DNA from: an uncultured Gellertiella sp.
GTDB taxonomy: Bacteria > Pseudomonadota > Alphaproteobacteria > Rhizobiales > Rhizobiaceae
Assembly (NCBI RefSeq): GCF_963457605.1
Contig: NZ_OY735139.1
Coordinates: 1,629,501-1,693,500 of the forward strand
DNA length: 64,000 nt
Reading direction: 5' to 3'
In this document: positions 43,741 to 51,256 of the stretch, one piece after another
Layout of the letters: each line of letters opens with the position of its first letter
Position numbering within the stretch: position 1 is the stretch's first letter
Notes under the pieces: model-generated
Told to the model about the DNA's origin: nothing
Databases searched by the model: none
The model's input: the letters and a program-made list of their open reading frames with translations, nothing else
Program-made: the position numbers and the translations under genes

Positions 43741-44403
43741 TCACGGGGTGACAAACTGGCAATTCAGGTCATCGAACCGGGCGGTCTGGCTGGGGTTGCT
43801 GGCGGTGAAAGTCATGAGCAGGGGGATCTGGGCGGTCACCGTAGACGCATCGACGGCTATATAATTCATTTGCGCATAGTCAGGGAAAGCCTCGTTGGGG
43901 ATCGCCATGCCCACGGCAGCACCACCCATCACCGTCAGCAGGATTTGCGTGCTGATCTGGAAGGTGGCGAGACCATTGTTCAGTACCGAAGCGGCAATGG
44001 TGACGGCCAGCGGTTGAGCCTGGTCATTGACGGTAAACACCCTGGCCAAACCTGCGGCCACCGTTCCACCGGACTGGTTTTCAATCTGCACCGTATTGGG
44101 GAGGCTGGTCGGCCCTGTCGGGGTGATCGTGCTGCCGTTGAACGTATATATCTGTCCCGTCAGGGCCTGTTGGTACGAATTTATCGACAGCACCTGATAG
44201 CTGCCAAGCACATTGGATGATGTAAATACATAAAGGGAATCAGACCATGTGACGGACATGTTGTTTGTGGCTGCCGGCAGCATGGCGACAATTTGCAGGC
44301 TGGCACCCTGTTGAGGCTGCAGGAGCGCCACGGACATTCCGGCATTGCTGATGGTCTGAAGCCCGGGATTGTCTATGGAGAGCGTCAGTTTATAGCTGGT
44401 CAT
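43741..44403 (-). CDS. Unknown beta-rich protein, 220 aa (paralogue of the 44859-45482 product)
   Basis: The protein starts MTSYKLTLSIDNPGLQTISN and is rich in Ser, Thr, Gln and Val with alternating hydrophobic residues, suggesting a beta-sandwich. The opening pattern (xSYxLxIxxDxxGLxxxxNAGxSVxxxxQ) and a following NNxxxWxxxxxVxxSxxxxxS block recur in the neighbour at 44859-45482, so the two are divergent paralogues. There is no signal peptide. Function unknown. It is the last gene of a same-strand set that begins with an AraC-type regulator. Confidence 0.65.
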   Translation of the reverse strand: MTSYKLTLSIDNPGLQTISNAGMSVALLQPQQGASLQIVAMLPAATNNMSVTWSDSLYVFTSSNVLGSYQVLSINSYQQALTGQIYTFNGSTITPTGPTSLPNTVQIENQSGGTVAAGLARVFTVNDQAQPLAVTIAASVLNNGLATFQISTQILLTVMGGAAVGMAIPNEAFPDYAQMNYIAVDASTVTAQIPLLMTFTASNPSQTARFDDLNCQFVTP

Positions 44404-44538
44404 GACCGCGCTTTCCGGCACAAGCCGTTGCATCGGGACATGTGTTCGCAGGAAATTGGCGCAATGCCTCAATGGCTTCGCCCCAACAGGCCCGCAAGCC
44501 AGTTGGGGCAGACGCCCTGTCATGCAGGCCCGGCCCGA

Positions 44539-44778
44539 TCACCATGTGAGCTGCAGGTTATCGGGTCCCGGATGGGGTGTTGTGTTGACCACAACCACAC
44601 TCTGATTGTTGACCGCATAGACATCGGGAACATTGATAGCCGCCACATGCGCCGTGGCGGCACCTCCATTTATCGAAATGGTGTAAGGCGTAGCCACACC
44701 AATTATGGTCAGATTTCCGTGGACGATACGTGCCGCGAAGCTGGCCGTTTGTCCGCGTGGAAGTGCTTGAGTTGGCAT
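44539..44778 (-). CDS. Unknown small beta-rich protein, 79 aa
   Basis: The product begins MPTQALPRGQTASFAARIVHG and contains TIIGVATPYTISINGGAATA, a pattern of short beta strands. AAAGGAT lies upstream at good distance. No signal peptide and no recognised family. It sits between the two paralogous 200-residue proteins, which suggests the three function together. Confidence 0.6.
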   Translation of the reverse strand: MPTQALPRGQTASFAARIVHGNLTIIGVATPYTISINGGAATAHVAAINVPDVYAVNNQSVVVVNTTPHPGPDNLQLTW

Positions 44779-44858
44779 TGAACATCCTTTCTGGGTTAAG
44801 GAGCAGGAAAGCTGCGCCGCCCGGGCAATGACACGTTCCGAACGGCGCAATTCACCGA

Positions 44859-45482
44859 TCACGCCATGATGAACTGGTTCTGCTGGTCGTTATACTGGAT
44901 GTCGGCAGATTGATTCGTGGTGTACTGGACCGTCAGCGCATTGCCGGCAACCTGCGAAATGACGATGCCATTGTTGGCATAGCTCGACGTATAGACCTGG
45001 ATGGTTTCGATCGGCGTGAACAGCCCCGTCTGATTGAACAGGACGCCGCTGGCGCAGATGGCGGCAGAAATGCTGCCCCCGTTGACAGTTGCCCCCTGCA
45101 GCAGGCCGGCCGTCACCATGGGAGATCCATTGATGATGAGGCTGGGATCGTTGTTGACGATCTGATACTGGGTCGGCCCCACGGAACCGGGAATGCCCTG
45201 GTCAAAAAAACCGGCCGTGTTCAGCGCATAGCTGCTGCCGCCAATCGCATTGGCCGTGGAACTGGTCTGGATTACCGCGCCGCTCGTTACGTTGGTTGTC
45301 GAGGAATAGACGGAATATTGTTCCGTCCAGGTAATGATGTTGTTCATCTGCGGGGTAAAGGAAATCCAGGCGGTGGACTTGCCGCCGGTGGCTTGCTTGA
45401 CGATGGTGACGCTTTGGCCAGCGTTCATCAGGGCGGTGAGGCCGGCCTGGTCGAAGGCGATATTGAGAGCGTAACTGGGCAT
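44859..45482 (-). CDS. Unknown beta-rich protein, 207 aa
   Basis: The product begins MPSYALNIAFDQAGLTALMN, with NAGQSVTIVKQ and WISFTPQMNNIITWTEQYSV; it is rich in Asn, Ser, Thr and Gln. It shares its N-terminal pattern with the 43741-44403 product. No export signal is visible. AAAGGAG precedes ATG 45482. It is the first gene after the AraC-type regulator gene, 170 bases away, and may be under its control. No function assigned. Confidence 0.65.
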   Translation of the reverse strand: MPSYALNIAFDQAGLTALMNAGQSVTIVKQATGGKSTAWISFTPQMNNIITWTEQYSVYSSTTNVTSGAVIQTSSTANAIGGSSYALNTAGFFDQGIPGSVGPTQYQIVNNDPSLIINGSPMVTAGLLQGATVNGGSISAAICASGVLFNQTGLFTPIETIQVYTSSYANNGIVISQVAGNALTVQYTTNQSADIQYNDQQNQFIMA

Positions 45483-45653
45483 GTCTCGTGCTCCTTTTCG
45501 GGTGACCGGACGAGCAAGATCTCATCCGGGTTTCACCCTCGTGGGTTGATCTGGTTTCAGGCATGAGGCGTTTCCTTGCATGTTCCGCCCGTTCCACTGT
45601 GTCGTCACCACCTTGAACAGGGTTAAATGACTTGAAAACAACCATATGCTTTT

Positions 45654-46508
45654 TTAGTCTATTCTTATTTTAATTCCTTTGCACGATTCACATTCGGTTT
45701 TGCGCGCTTCAGCCTTCCGGTATTGATGCGGTGTCACCCCGAAATGCCGCCGGAAGGCCGTGGCGAAATTGCTGGGCAATTCGTAGCCAAAATCGGCAGC
45801 GATGACGCTGACCGGGGCGGAGGTCATCCGCAACTGGTGCGCCGCCCCCTCCAGCCGCAGCTTGCGTTGCCATGCCGATGGAGGCAGCCCCATTTCGCGC
45901 TTGAACATCTCGTTCAACGTGTTGTGATTGGTGTGGAACATCTGTGCCAGCGCCTGTACGGCTATTGCTTCGGCGATATTGGCGGCCAGATAGCTGCAGC
46001 ATCTCTCGACCAACCCGATGCGCGAGTAAATGTAGGTCGGGCTGGTGAGTGACTGCGCCCGGCACAGGGCCAGCAGGCGCGCGTAAAGTTCGGGTGCGAG
46101 AACCGGCCAACTCAGATAATCCGCAAACCCGGTCCGGAATGCATCCTCCCGGTTGCCCGGGTCCGGTTCAATCAGCGCGATAGTCGTATAGCGGTTGCCG
46201 GAAACCGGCGGCGGCGCATGGCTGATATCCGGAAATTGGCGGCGGCAATCGAATATGACGATATGCTTGCCGATCCCCTCCAGGTCCCCGCGGGCCTCCA
46301 CGATATCGAGAGTTGCGGTATTGCGGATATTCTGCCGCAACACCCGCTCGAGCCCTCGGTCCTCTGATTGGACCATGAGCTGAAACGTCTCCAGCCCGCG
46401 ATGAGTTGGAGCGCGAAAGAAGGCGACATGGCGAGAAACGAGACCCAATTTACGACCAGCTTCAAAAGTTTGCTTTGGAATAAAACAACCTATGGTTATT
46501 GTAACCAT
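45654..46508 (-). CDS. AraC-family transcriptional regulator abutting the IS21 element
   Basis: A regulator of about 284 residues. The C-terminal two-helix-turn-helix domain is clear (EAIAVQALAQMFHTNHNTLN and PVSVIAADFGYELPSNFATA, ending RRHFGVTPHQYRK). The N-terminal part resembles a degenerate receiver (IALIEPDPGNREDAFRTGFA, then DYLSWPVLAPELYARLLALC). ATG 46508 lies only two bases from the IS boundary at 46511; a GTG at 46562 inside the IS end would add 18 IS-encoded residues. The native promoter, and perhaps the true start, has been displaced. It is upstream of three unknown genes in the same orientation. Confidence 0.75.
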   Translation of the reverse strand: MVTITIGCFIPKQTFEAGRKLGLVSRHVAFFRAPTHRGLETFQLMVQSEDRGLERVLRQNIRNTATLDIVEARGDLEGIGKHIVIFDCRRQFPDISHAPPPVSGNRYTTIALIEPDPGNREDAFRTGFADYLSWPVLAPELYARLLALCRAQSLTSPTYIYSRIGLVERCCSYLAANIAEAIAVQALAQMFHTNHNTLNEMFKREMGLPPSAWQRKLRLEGAAHQLRMTSAPVSVIAADFGYELPSNFATAFRRHFGVTPHQYRKAEARKTECESCKGIKIRID

Positions 46509-46510
46509 AT

Positions 46511-46538
46511 TGTTGGTTTTCACGCGGAACTGAGCCGG
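46511..46538. repeat. IS21 left terminal inverted repeat
   Basis: Outer copy of the end repeat, starting TGTTGG and ending GAACTGAGCCGG. It matches the reverse complement of 48985-49012 at 25 of 28 positions. A second inner copy ending GAGCC follows. Confidence 0.88.
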
Positions 46539-46582
46539 TTTTTCCACCGAGAAATGAGCCACCTCTGAGTATGGTTTTCTGA

Positions 46583-47377
46583 TCAGGGTTTGGTCAAGGG
46601 ATTGGCTTTTTCTCCTCTCTTGTGTGCTGCGGCAGCCGAGCTGGCTTTAAAGCGGAAGCTGTCGTTCCCGGTTTCCAGGATATGGCAACGATGGGTCAAA
46701 CGATCGAGCAGGGCGGTCGTCATCTTGGCGTCGCCGAAGACGGTTGCCCATTCGCTGAAGCTGAGGTTGGTGGTGATCACCACGCTGGTCCGCTCGTAGA
46801 GCTTGCTCAACAGGTGGAAGAGCAGCGCTCCGCCGGACGCGCTGAAGGGAAGATATCCCAGTTCGTCCAGGATCAGCAGATCGAGGCGAACCAGCGTCTC
46901 GGCGATCTGGCCTGCCTTGCCTTTGGCCTTCTCCTGTTCGAGAGCATTGACCAGTTCGATGGTCGAGAAGAAGCGGACCTTTCGGCGATGATGCTCGATG
47001 GCCTGGATTCCGAGAGCGGTCGCGACATGCGTTTTGCCAGTGCCAGGGCCACCGATAAGGACAACGTTCTGCGCCCCATCCATGAACTCGCATCGGTACA
47101 GTTGGCGCACGGTGGCCTCGTTGATCTCGCTGGCGGTGAAGTCGAAGCCGGAGATGTCTTTGTACGCAGGAAAGCGGGCAGCCTTCATGTGGTAGGCAAT
47201 AGAGCGTACCTCGCGCTCGGCCAATTCGGCCTTCAGCAACTGGGACAGGATGGGCACGGCCGCATCAAAAGCCGGAGCACCTTGCTCGATCAGATCCGTG
47301 ACGGCTTGGGCCATGCCATACATCTTCAGGCTCCGCAGCATGATGACGACGGCGGCGCTGGCGGGATCATGACGCAT
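46583..47377 (-). CDS. istB: IS21-family helper ATPase IstB
   Basis: A 264-residue AAA+ ATPase that loads the transposase onto target DNA. It has Walker [10 protein letters not shown], Walker [12 protein letters not shown] and a C-terminal arginine-rich sensor region ([15 protein letters not shown]). ATG 47377 overlaps the istA stop by 11 bases and suits the family N-terminus; the upstream extension is not needed. Confidence 0.93.
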   Translation of the reverse strand: MRHDPASAAVVIMLRSLKMYGMAQAVTDLIEQGAPAFDAAVPILSQLLKAELAEREVRSIAYHMKAARFPAYKDISGFDFTASEINEATVRQLYRCEFMDGAQNVVLIGGPGTGKTHVATALGIQAIEHHRRKVRFFSTIELVNALEQEKAKGKAGQIAETLVRLDLLILDELGYLPFSASGGALLFHLLSKLYERTSVVITTNLSFSEWATVFGDAKMTTALLDRLTHRCHILETGNDSFRFKASSAAAAHKRGEKANPLTKP

Positions 47378-48899
47378 GGCGACCTCCTGCGATCCGGGCG
47401 CGTAGGCCATCATAGCGTTCGACATTGGCTTTGGGTTCACGCAGCAAAGCCAGCGCCTGTGGCGTATCGATGTCGGGACCGTCGGTCGTCTTGCCGTCGA
47501 TCAGCCGGTGCAGCAGGTTCAGCACATGCGTTTTCGTTGCCACGCCGGCATCCAAGGCCAGTTCCACAGCCCTGAGTACGACCTGTTCGTCATGCTGAAG
47601 GACGAGGGCAAGGATGTCGGCCATCTCACGATCACCGCCGGGGCGGCGAAGCATCTGGTCTTGCAACTGCCTGAAGGCAGTCGGCAATTCCACAAACGGT
47701 GCGCCATTGCGTAAAGCGCCGGGCTTGCGCTGGATGACCGCAAGGTAATGCCGCCAGTCGTAAATCGTTCGTGGCGGTTTGTCGTGGCTGCGCTCAATGA
47801 TCCGCACATGTTCGCATAGGATATTGCCCTCGGCCGCAACGACCAGTCGGTCGGGATAGACCCGCAGGCTTACGGGCCGGTTCGCAAACGACGCAGGCAC
47901 GCTGTAACGGTTCCGCTCGAAGGTGATCAGGCAGGTGGGCGAGACGCGCTTGCTTTGCTCGACGAAGCCGTCAAAAGCGGGAGGCAGTGCCATCAACGCG
48001 GCCTGTTCTGCGACCCAGACGTCGGCGATCGAACCGGGTAATGTGTTGTGTGCAGTCTCGCGCCACAGATCCTGGCAATGCTGTTCCAGCCAGGCGTTCA
48101 GCGCTGCCAGATCAGGGAAGCTTGGCATCTGTTGCCACAGGCGTGGTCGGGCATCCTGGACGTTCTTCTCGACCTGCCCCTTCTCCCAGCCCGCAGCGGG
48201 ATTGCAGAACTCAGGCGCGAAGACGTAATGGTTCGTCATCGCGAGGAAACGGATATTGACCTGTCGCTCCTTGCCGCGGCCGACGCGATCGACCGCCGTC
48301 TTCATGTTGTCATAGATTCCCCGCGATGGCACACCGCCGAACACGCGGAATCCGTGCCAATGGGCATCGAAGAGCATCTCGTGCGTTTGCAGCAGGTATG
48401 CCCTGACCAGAAAAGCCCGACTGTGCGATAGCTTGATATGTGCGACCTGAAGCTTCGTGCGCTCGCCGCCGATCACGGCATAATCTTCACTCCAATCGAA
48501 TTGGAATGCTTCGCCTGGGCGGAATGACAGCGGAACGAATATGCCACGGCCCGTCGTCTGCTGCTCACGTTGCCGATCAACTCGCCACTCACGGGCGAAG
48601 GCGGCGACCCGACCATAGGAGCCGGTAAAGCCGAGAGCCACCAGATCGGCATGAACCTGCTTCAGCGTTCGGCGCTGCTTGCGCGACTTCCCGGCCTCGG
48701 TCTTCAGCCAGCCAGCCAGTTTGTCGGCAAAAGGATCAAGCTTGCTCCGTCGTTCCGGTACCGTGAACGTCGGCTCGATCGTGCCGGCGCTCAAATACTT
48801 CGCGATCGTGTTACGCGACAGCCCAGTGCGCCGGCTGATCTCGCGGATCGACTGCTTCTCGCGAAGCGCCATCCGACGAATAATGTTTAAAAGTCCCAT
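47367..48899 (-). CDS. istA: IS21-family transposase IstA
   Basis: A 510-residue DDE transposase with an N-terminal helix-turn-helix ([19 protein letters not shown]), an integrase-core start at [20 protein letters not shown] (first catalytic Asp), then [15 protein letters not shown] (second Asp) and [15 protein letters not shown] (Glu), and a Mu-type C-terminal beta domain ([17 protein letters not shown]). ATG 48899 ([10 protein letters not shown]) is the family start. The frame is intact, so the element may still be active. Confidence 0.93.
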   Translation of the reverse strand: MGLLNIIRRMALREKQSIREISRRTGLSRNTIAKYLSAGTIEPTFTVPERRSKLDPFADKLAGWLKTEAGKSRKQRRTLKQVHADLVALGFTGSYGRVAAFAREWRVDRQREQQTTGRGIFVPLSFRPGEAFQFDWSEDYAVIGGERTKLQVAHIKLSHSRAFLVRAYLLQTHEMLFDAHWHGFRVFGGVPSRGIYDNMKTAVDRVGRGKERQVNIRFLAMTNHYVFAPEFCNPAAGWEKGQVEKNVQDARPRLWQQMPSFPDLAALNAWLEQHCQDLWRETAHNTLPGSIADVWVAEQAALMALPPAFDGFVEQSKRVSPTCLITFERNRYSVPASFANRPVSLRVYPDRLVVAAEGNILCEHVRIIERSHDKPPRTIYDWRHYLAVIQRKPGALRNGAPFVELPTAFRQLQDQMLRRPGGDREMADILALVLQHDEQVVLRAVELALDAGVATKTHVLNLLHRLIDGKTTDGPDIDTPQALALLREPKANVERYDGLRARIAGGRHAS

Positions 48900-48984
48900 G
48901 TGGATCACTCCGTTGCCCCCGTCGCTCACCGCGTTGGGGGGAAGGTTCACATGGCTCAGTTCTCAATGGAAATTATGCGCCTAA

Positions 48985-49012
48985 CCGGCTCAGTTCTGCG
49001 TGGAAATCAACA
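48985..49012. repeat. IS21 right terminal inverted repeat
   Basis: CCGGCTCAGTTC... ending AAATCAACA; reverse complement of the left end with three mismatches. The inner copy GGCTCAGTTCTCAATGG begins at 48953. Directly after it the frame continues into the phage tail gene. Confidence 0.88.
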
Positions 49013-49295
49013 CGTCAAGCGCTACAACCGCTCTGGCTATGAGCACGTCCGCACGATCACCAAGCCGGTTGCCGGATCGGTCACGGTGAAGATCGCCGCA
49101 AGCCCGGTCACGCCTGCCGCGATCGATACCCAGACGGGCCGGATCACCTTTGCCTCGGCGCCGGGATCAGCGCCGACCGCCTCGTTCCAGTTCGATGTTC
49201 CCGTCCGTTTCGACACGGACAGCCTGCCGGTTCAGGCGAACGCGTGGGACTTGCAGATCGTCAACAACATCGACCTCGTGGAAGTGCTGGAATGA
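49013..49295 (+). pseudogene. Phage tail protein DUF2460, 5' part removed by IS21
   Basis: The 94 residues left (KRYNRSGYEHVRTITKPVAG, then DTQTGRITFASAPGS, ending LQIVNNIDLVEVLE) match the C-terminal third of the DUF2460 tail protein found before DUF2163 in alphaproteobacterial phage and GTA tail modules (usual length about 210). Everything upstream is replaced by the IS. The IS end provides an in-frame GTG at 48900, but a functional protein is unlikely. Confidence 0.85.
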
Positions 49296-49859
49296 TCAAA
49301 GATGCAGTAGATTCGGCGGTTCATTGCCAGTCAGCGTCTCCAGATAGCAGTTGAGGTTGTCTGAAATCTTCTTGAGGACAGCGGGAAGGTAGGGAACAAA
49401 ATCCCGGAATGTTGGAGCCTCTTGAGTTGGACCTTTATGATATTGGCGGCAATGCTCGATCAAATCATCCCGTTCATTTGCCGGAAGTAGCCCAATCGGA
49501 TCGCGGTTCTCATAGTCGTGCAGTGCCGACAGGTGAATGAAAGCGCATCCGAACTTGTAGACAGATTGGGTCCAGCCATTCAGCTTCTGCGCAAGATCGA
49601 CCATTTCTTTGTCGGTGATCGTTCCTCTTGAATTTTCCCTTCGCCATCTTTCGCCCTCAACCGAAGCGGACACCAAAGCGAGACGGCGGTCGATAGGAAG
49701 GGATAGAAGATAGATGACTCTGACCATCGAATCCAATTCTTGCCGCAGGATGGCAACAACCTGTCCGTGAGCTTGTGCTGAAGAAAGCGCCTTGACTGCT
49801 CTTTGATGCTCTGCGGATCGGCTCTTTATTTGACGAACGAATACTTCCATTTGGGACAT
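49296..49859 (-). CDS. Hypothetical cargo (moron) gene inside the tail module, 187 aa
   Basis: A minus-strand gene placed between two plus-strand tail genes that are normally adjacent. The product (MSQMEVFVRQIKSRSAEHQR...) is helical and charged with no signal or membrane segment; WTQSVYKFGCAFIHLSALHD is a distinctive internal block with conserved-looking His residues. GAGGAAAC precedes ATG 49859. Base composition is less GC-rich than the tail genes, suggesting separate acquisition. Function unknown; phage cargo at such sites is often defensive or lysogenic. Confidence 0.65.
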   Translation of the reverse strand: MSQMEVFVRQIKSRSAEHQRAVKALSSAQAHGQVVAILRQELDSMVRVIYLLSLPIDRRLALVSASVEGERWRRENSRGTITDKEMVDLAQKLNGWTQSVYKFGCAFIHLSALHDYENRDPIGLLPANERDDLIEHCRQYHKGPTQEAPTFRDFVPYLPAVLKKISDNLNCYLETLTGNEPPNLLHL

Positions 49860-49937
49860 GAGTGTTTCCTCGTCTCAAGCCCTGCGAATCGGACTGTTGG
49901 TCAATTCTACCAACAGTCGCCTCCGGGTGAAATGGTC

Positions 49938-50825
49938 ATGAAAACTCTCCCTCCCGCGCTCGCAACTCACGTTGCGGGCGGGCTCACGACGCTGTGCCGC
50001 TGCTGGCGCGTGGATCGCCGCGACGGCTTGGTGATGGGCTTCACCGACTTCGACCGCGATCTCGTCTTCGATGCCGTCACCTACAAGGCAGCGTCGGGGT
50101 TCACCGCGACGGCGATCGAGGGCCAGCTTGGGTTGGCAGTCTCCAACCTCGATGTGCAGGGCGCGCTGTCGTCTGACGCGCTCACCGAGGACGATCTGCA
50201 TGGCGGGCGCTACGACGATGCCGCCGTCACAATCTATCTGGTGAACTGGGCGGATGTGGCGCAGCGCGTGGTACTGCGCGCCGGCAATCTCGGACAGGTT
50301 GCGCGCGGTAAGCTCGCCTTCTCCGCCGAATTGCGCGGCCTTGCGGCCAAGCTCGATCAACCGGCAGGCCGCATCTTCCAGCGCTCCTGCGCCTGGGACC
50401 TGGGCGATGCCCGCTGCGGGATCGATCTCAATGCAGCCGGGCGCAACGGCACTGGCGCGGTGACGCAGGTTCTGGATAGCTTCGAATTCCTCGCCTCCGG
50501 CCTCTCCGGCGTCGCGTCAGGTGTGCTCACACGCGGCAAGCTGGTCTGGACTTCGGGCGTGAACAACGGCCTCGCAGTCGAGATCAAGGCGCATTCTTCC
50601 AGCGCTGGCGTTTCGCGGATCGCCATTGCCCTGCCGATGGGCGCGCCGGTGGTGGTCGGCGACATGTTTAGCGCCACGGCGGGCTGCGACCGCACCTTTG
50701 CCACCTGCCGGGATCGCTTCGCCAACACGGTCAACTTCGGCGGCTTCCCGCACATGCCGGGCACCGACTTCGCGATGTCCTATCCGAACCAGGGCGCCGG
50801 AAACGACGGCGGCAAGATCACATGA
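49938..50825 (+). CDS. Phage tail/baseplate hub protein, DUF2163
   Basis: A 295-residue DUF2163 protein: MKTLPPALATHVAGGLTTLC at the start, FTDFDRDLVFDAVTYKAASG, GDARCGIDLN and the C-terminal CDRTFATCRDRFANTVNFGG with paired Cys and the FGGFPHMPG block. In GTA and lambda-like siphophages it is part of the distal tail hub. ATG 49938 gives the family N-terminus; ATG 49932 is equally close. It overlaps the NlpC/P60 gene by 4 bases. Confidence 0.88.
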   Translation: MKTLPPALATHVAGGLTTLCRCWRVDRRDGLVMGFTDFDRDLVFDAVTYKAASGFTATAIEGQLGLAVSNLDVQGALSSDALTEDDLHGGRYDDAAVTIYLVNWADVAQRVVLRAGNLGQVARGKLAFSAELRGLAAKLDQPAGRIFQRSCAWDLGDARCGIDLNAAGRNGTGAVTQVLDSFEFLASGLSGVASGVLTRGKLVWTSGVNNGLAVEIKAHSSSAGVSRIAIALPMGAPVVVGDMFSATAGCDRTFATCRDRFANTVNFGGFPHMPGTDFAMSYPNQGAGNDGGKIT

Positions 50826-51250
50826 CAATCCGGGAGACCATCATCGCCGAGGCGCGCTCGTGGATCGGCACGCCCTATCACCATCAGGCGGCGCTCAAGG
50901 GCGTCTGCTGCGATTGCCTCGGCCTCGTGCGTGGCGTCTGGCGGGCCGTCTATGGCGCCGATCCCGAACACCCGCCCGCCTATTCGCGCGATTGGGCCGA
51001 GACTCTGCGTGAAGAGACGTTAGCCGATGCAGCCAGCCGTCACATGATCCCGCTGGCGCTGGATGCCTTCGAACCAGGCGATCTCCTGCTCTTCGCCATC
51101 AACGACAACGCGCCCGCCAAGCATTGCGCGATCCTCGTCGCGCGTGATCGCATGATCCACGCCATCGAGTCCCATCCGGTGGCGGAGGTCTCGCTCGTGC
51201 CGTGGTGGCGCAACCGCCTGCGCTTCGTTTTCCGCTTTCCCGAGATCTGA
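50822..51250 (+). CDS. Phage cell-wall peptidase, NlpC/P60 family
   Basis: A 142-residue tail-associated peptidoglycan peptidase. The catalytic Cys is in KGVCCDCLGLVRGVW and the His in HCAILVARDRMIHAIES. It matches the single-domain phage NlpC/P60 group located between DUF2163 and the large tail protein; it opens the wall during DNA entry. It overlaps DUF2163 by 4 bases. Confidence 0.9.
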   Translation: MTIRETIIAEARSWIGTPYHHQAALKGVCCDCLGLVRGVWRAVYGADPEHPPAYSRDWAETLREETLADAASRHMIPLALDAFEPGDLLLFAINDNAPAKHCAILVARDRMIHAIESHPVAEVSLVPWWRNRLRFVFRFPEI

Positions 51251-51256
51251 TCCGCC

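Larger units (their letters stand above)
46511..49012 (-). mobile_element. IS21-family insertion sequence, 2502 bp
   Basis: The element has istA and istB in the usual overlapping order on the minus strand and matching ends: both tips read TGTTG, then a TTTxCACGC block, then GAACTGAGCCGG, with three mismatches over 28 bases. Each end carries a second internal copy of the end repeat (46539-46560 and 48953-48975), typical of IS21. Both genes are intact. The flanks (CATAT on the left, CGTCAAG on the right) show no 4-8 bp target duplication, so the two sides were probably brought together by recombination or deletion. Confidence 0.9.

Noticed and set aside
46505-49018. A target-site duplication flanking the IS21 element
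   Set aside because: The bases on the two sides were compared directly (CATAT against CGTCA) and do not match at any length from 4 to 8.
48900-49295. A continuous 131-codon frame joining the IS21 end to the tail gene remnant
   Set aside because: It is an accident of the insertion: the first 37 codons come from the IS end repeats. I treat only 49013-49295 as the tail gene remnant.
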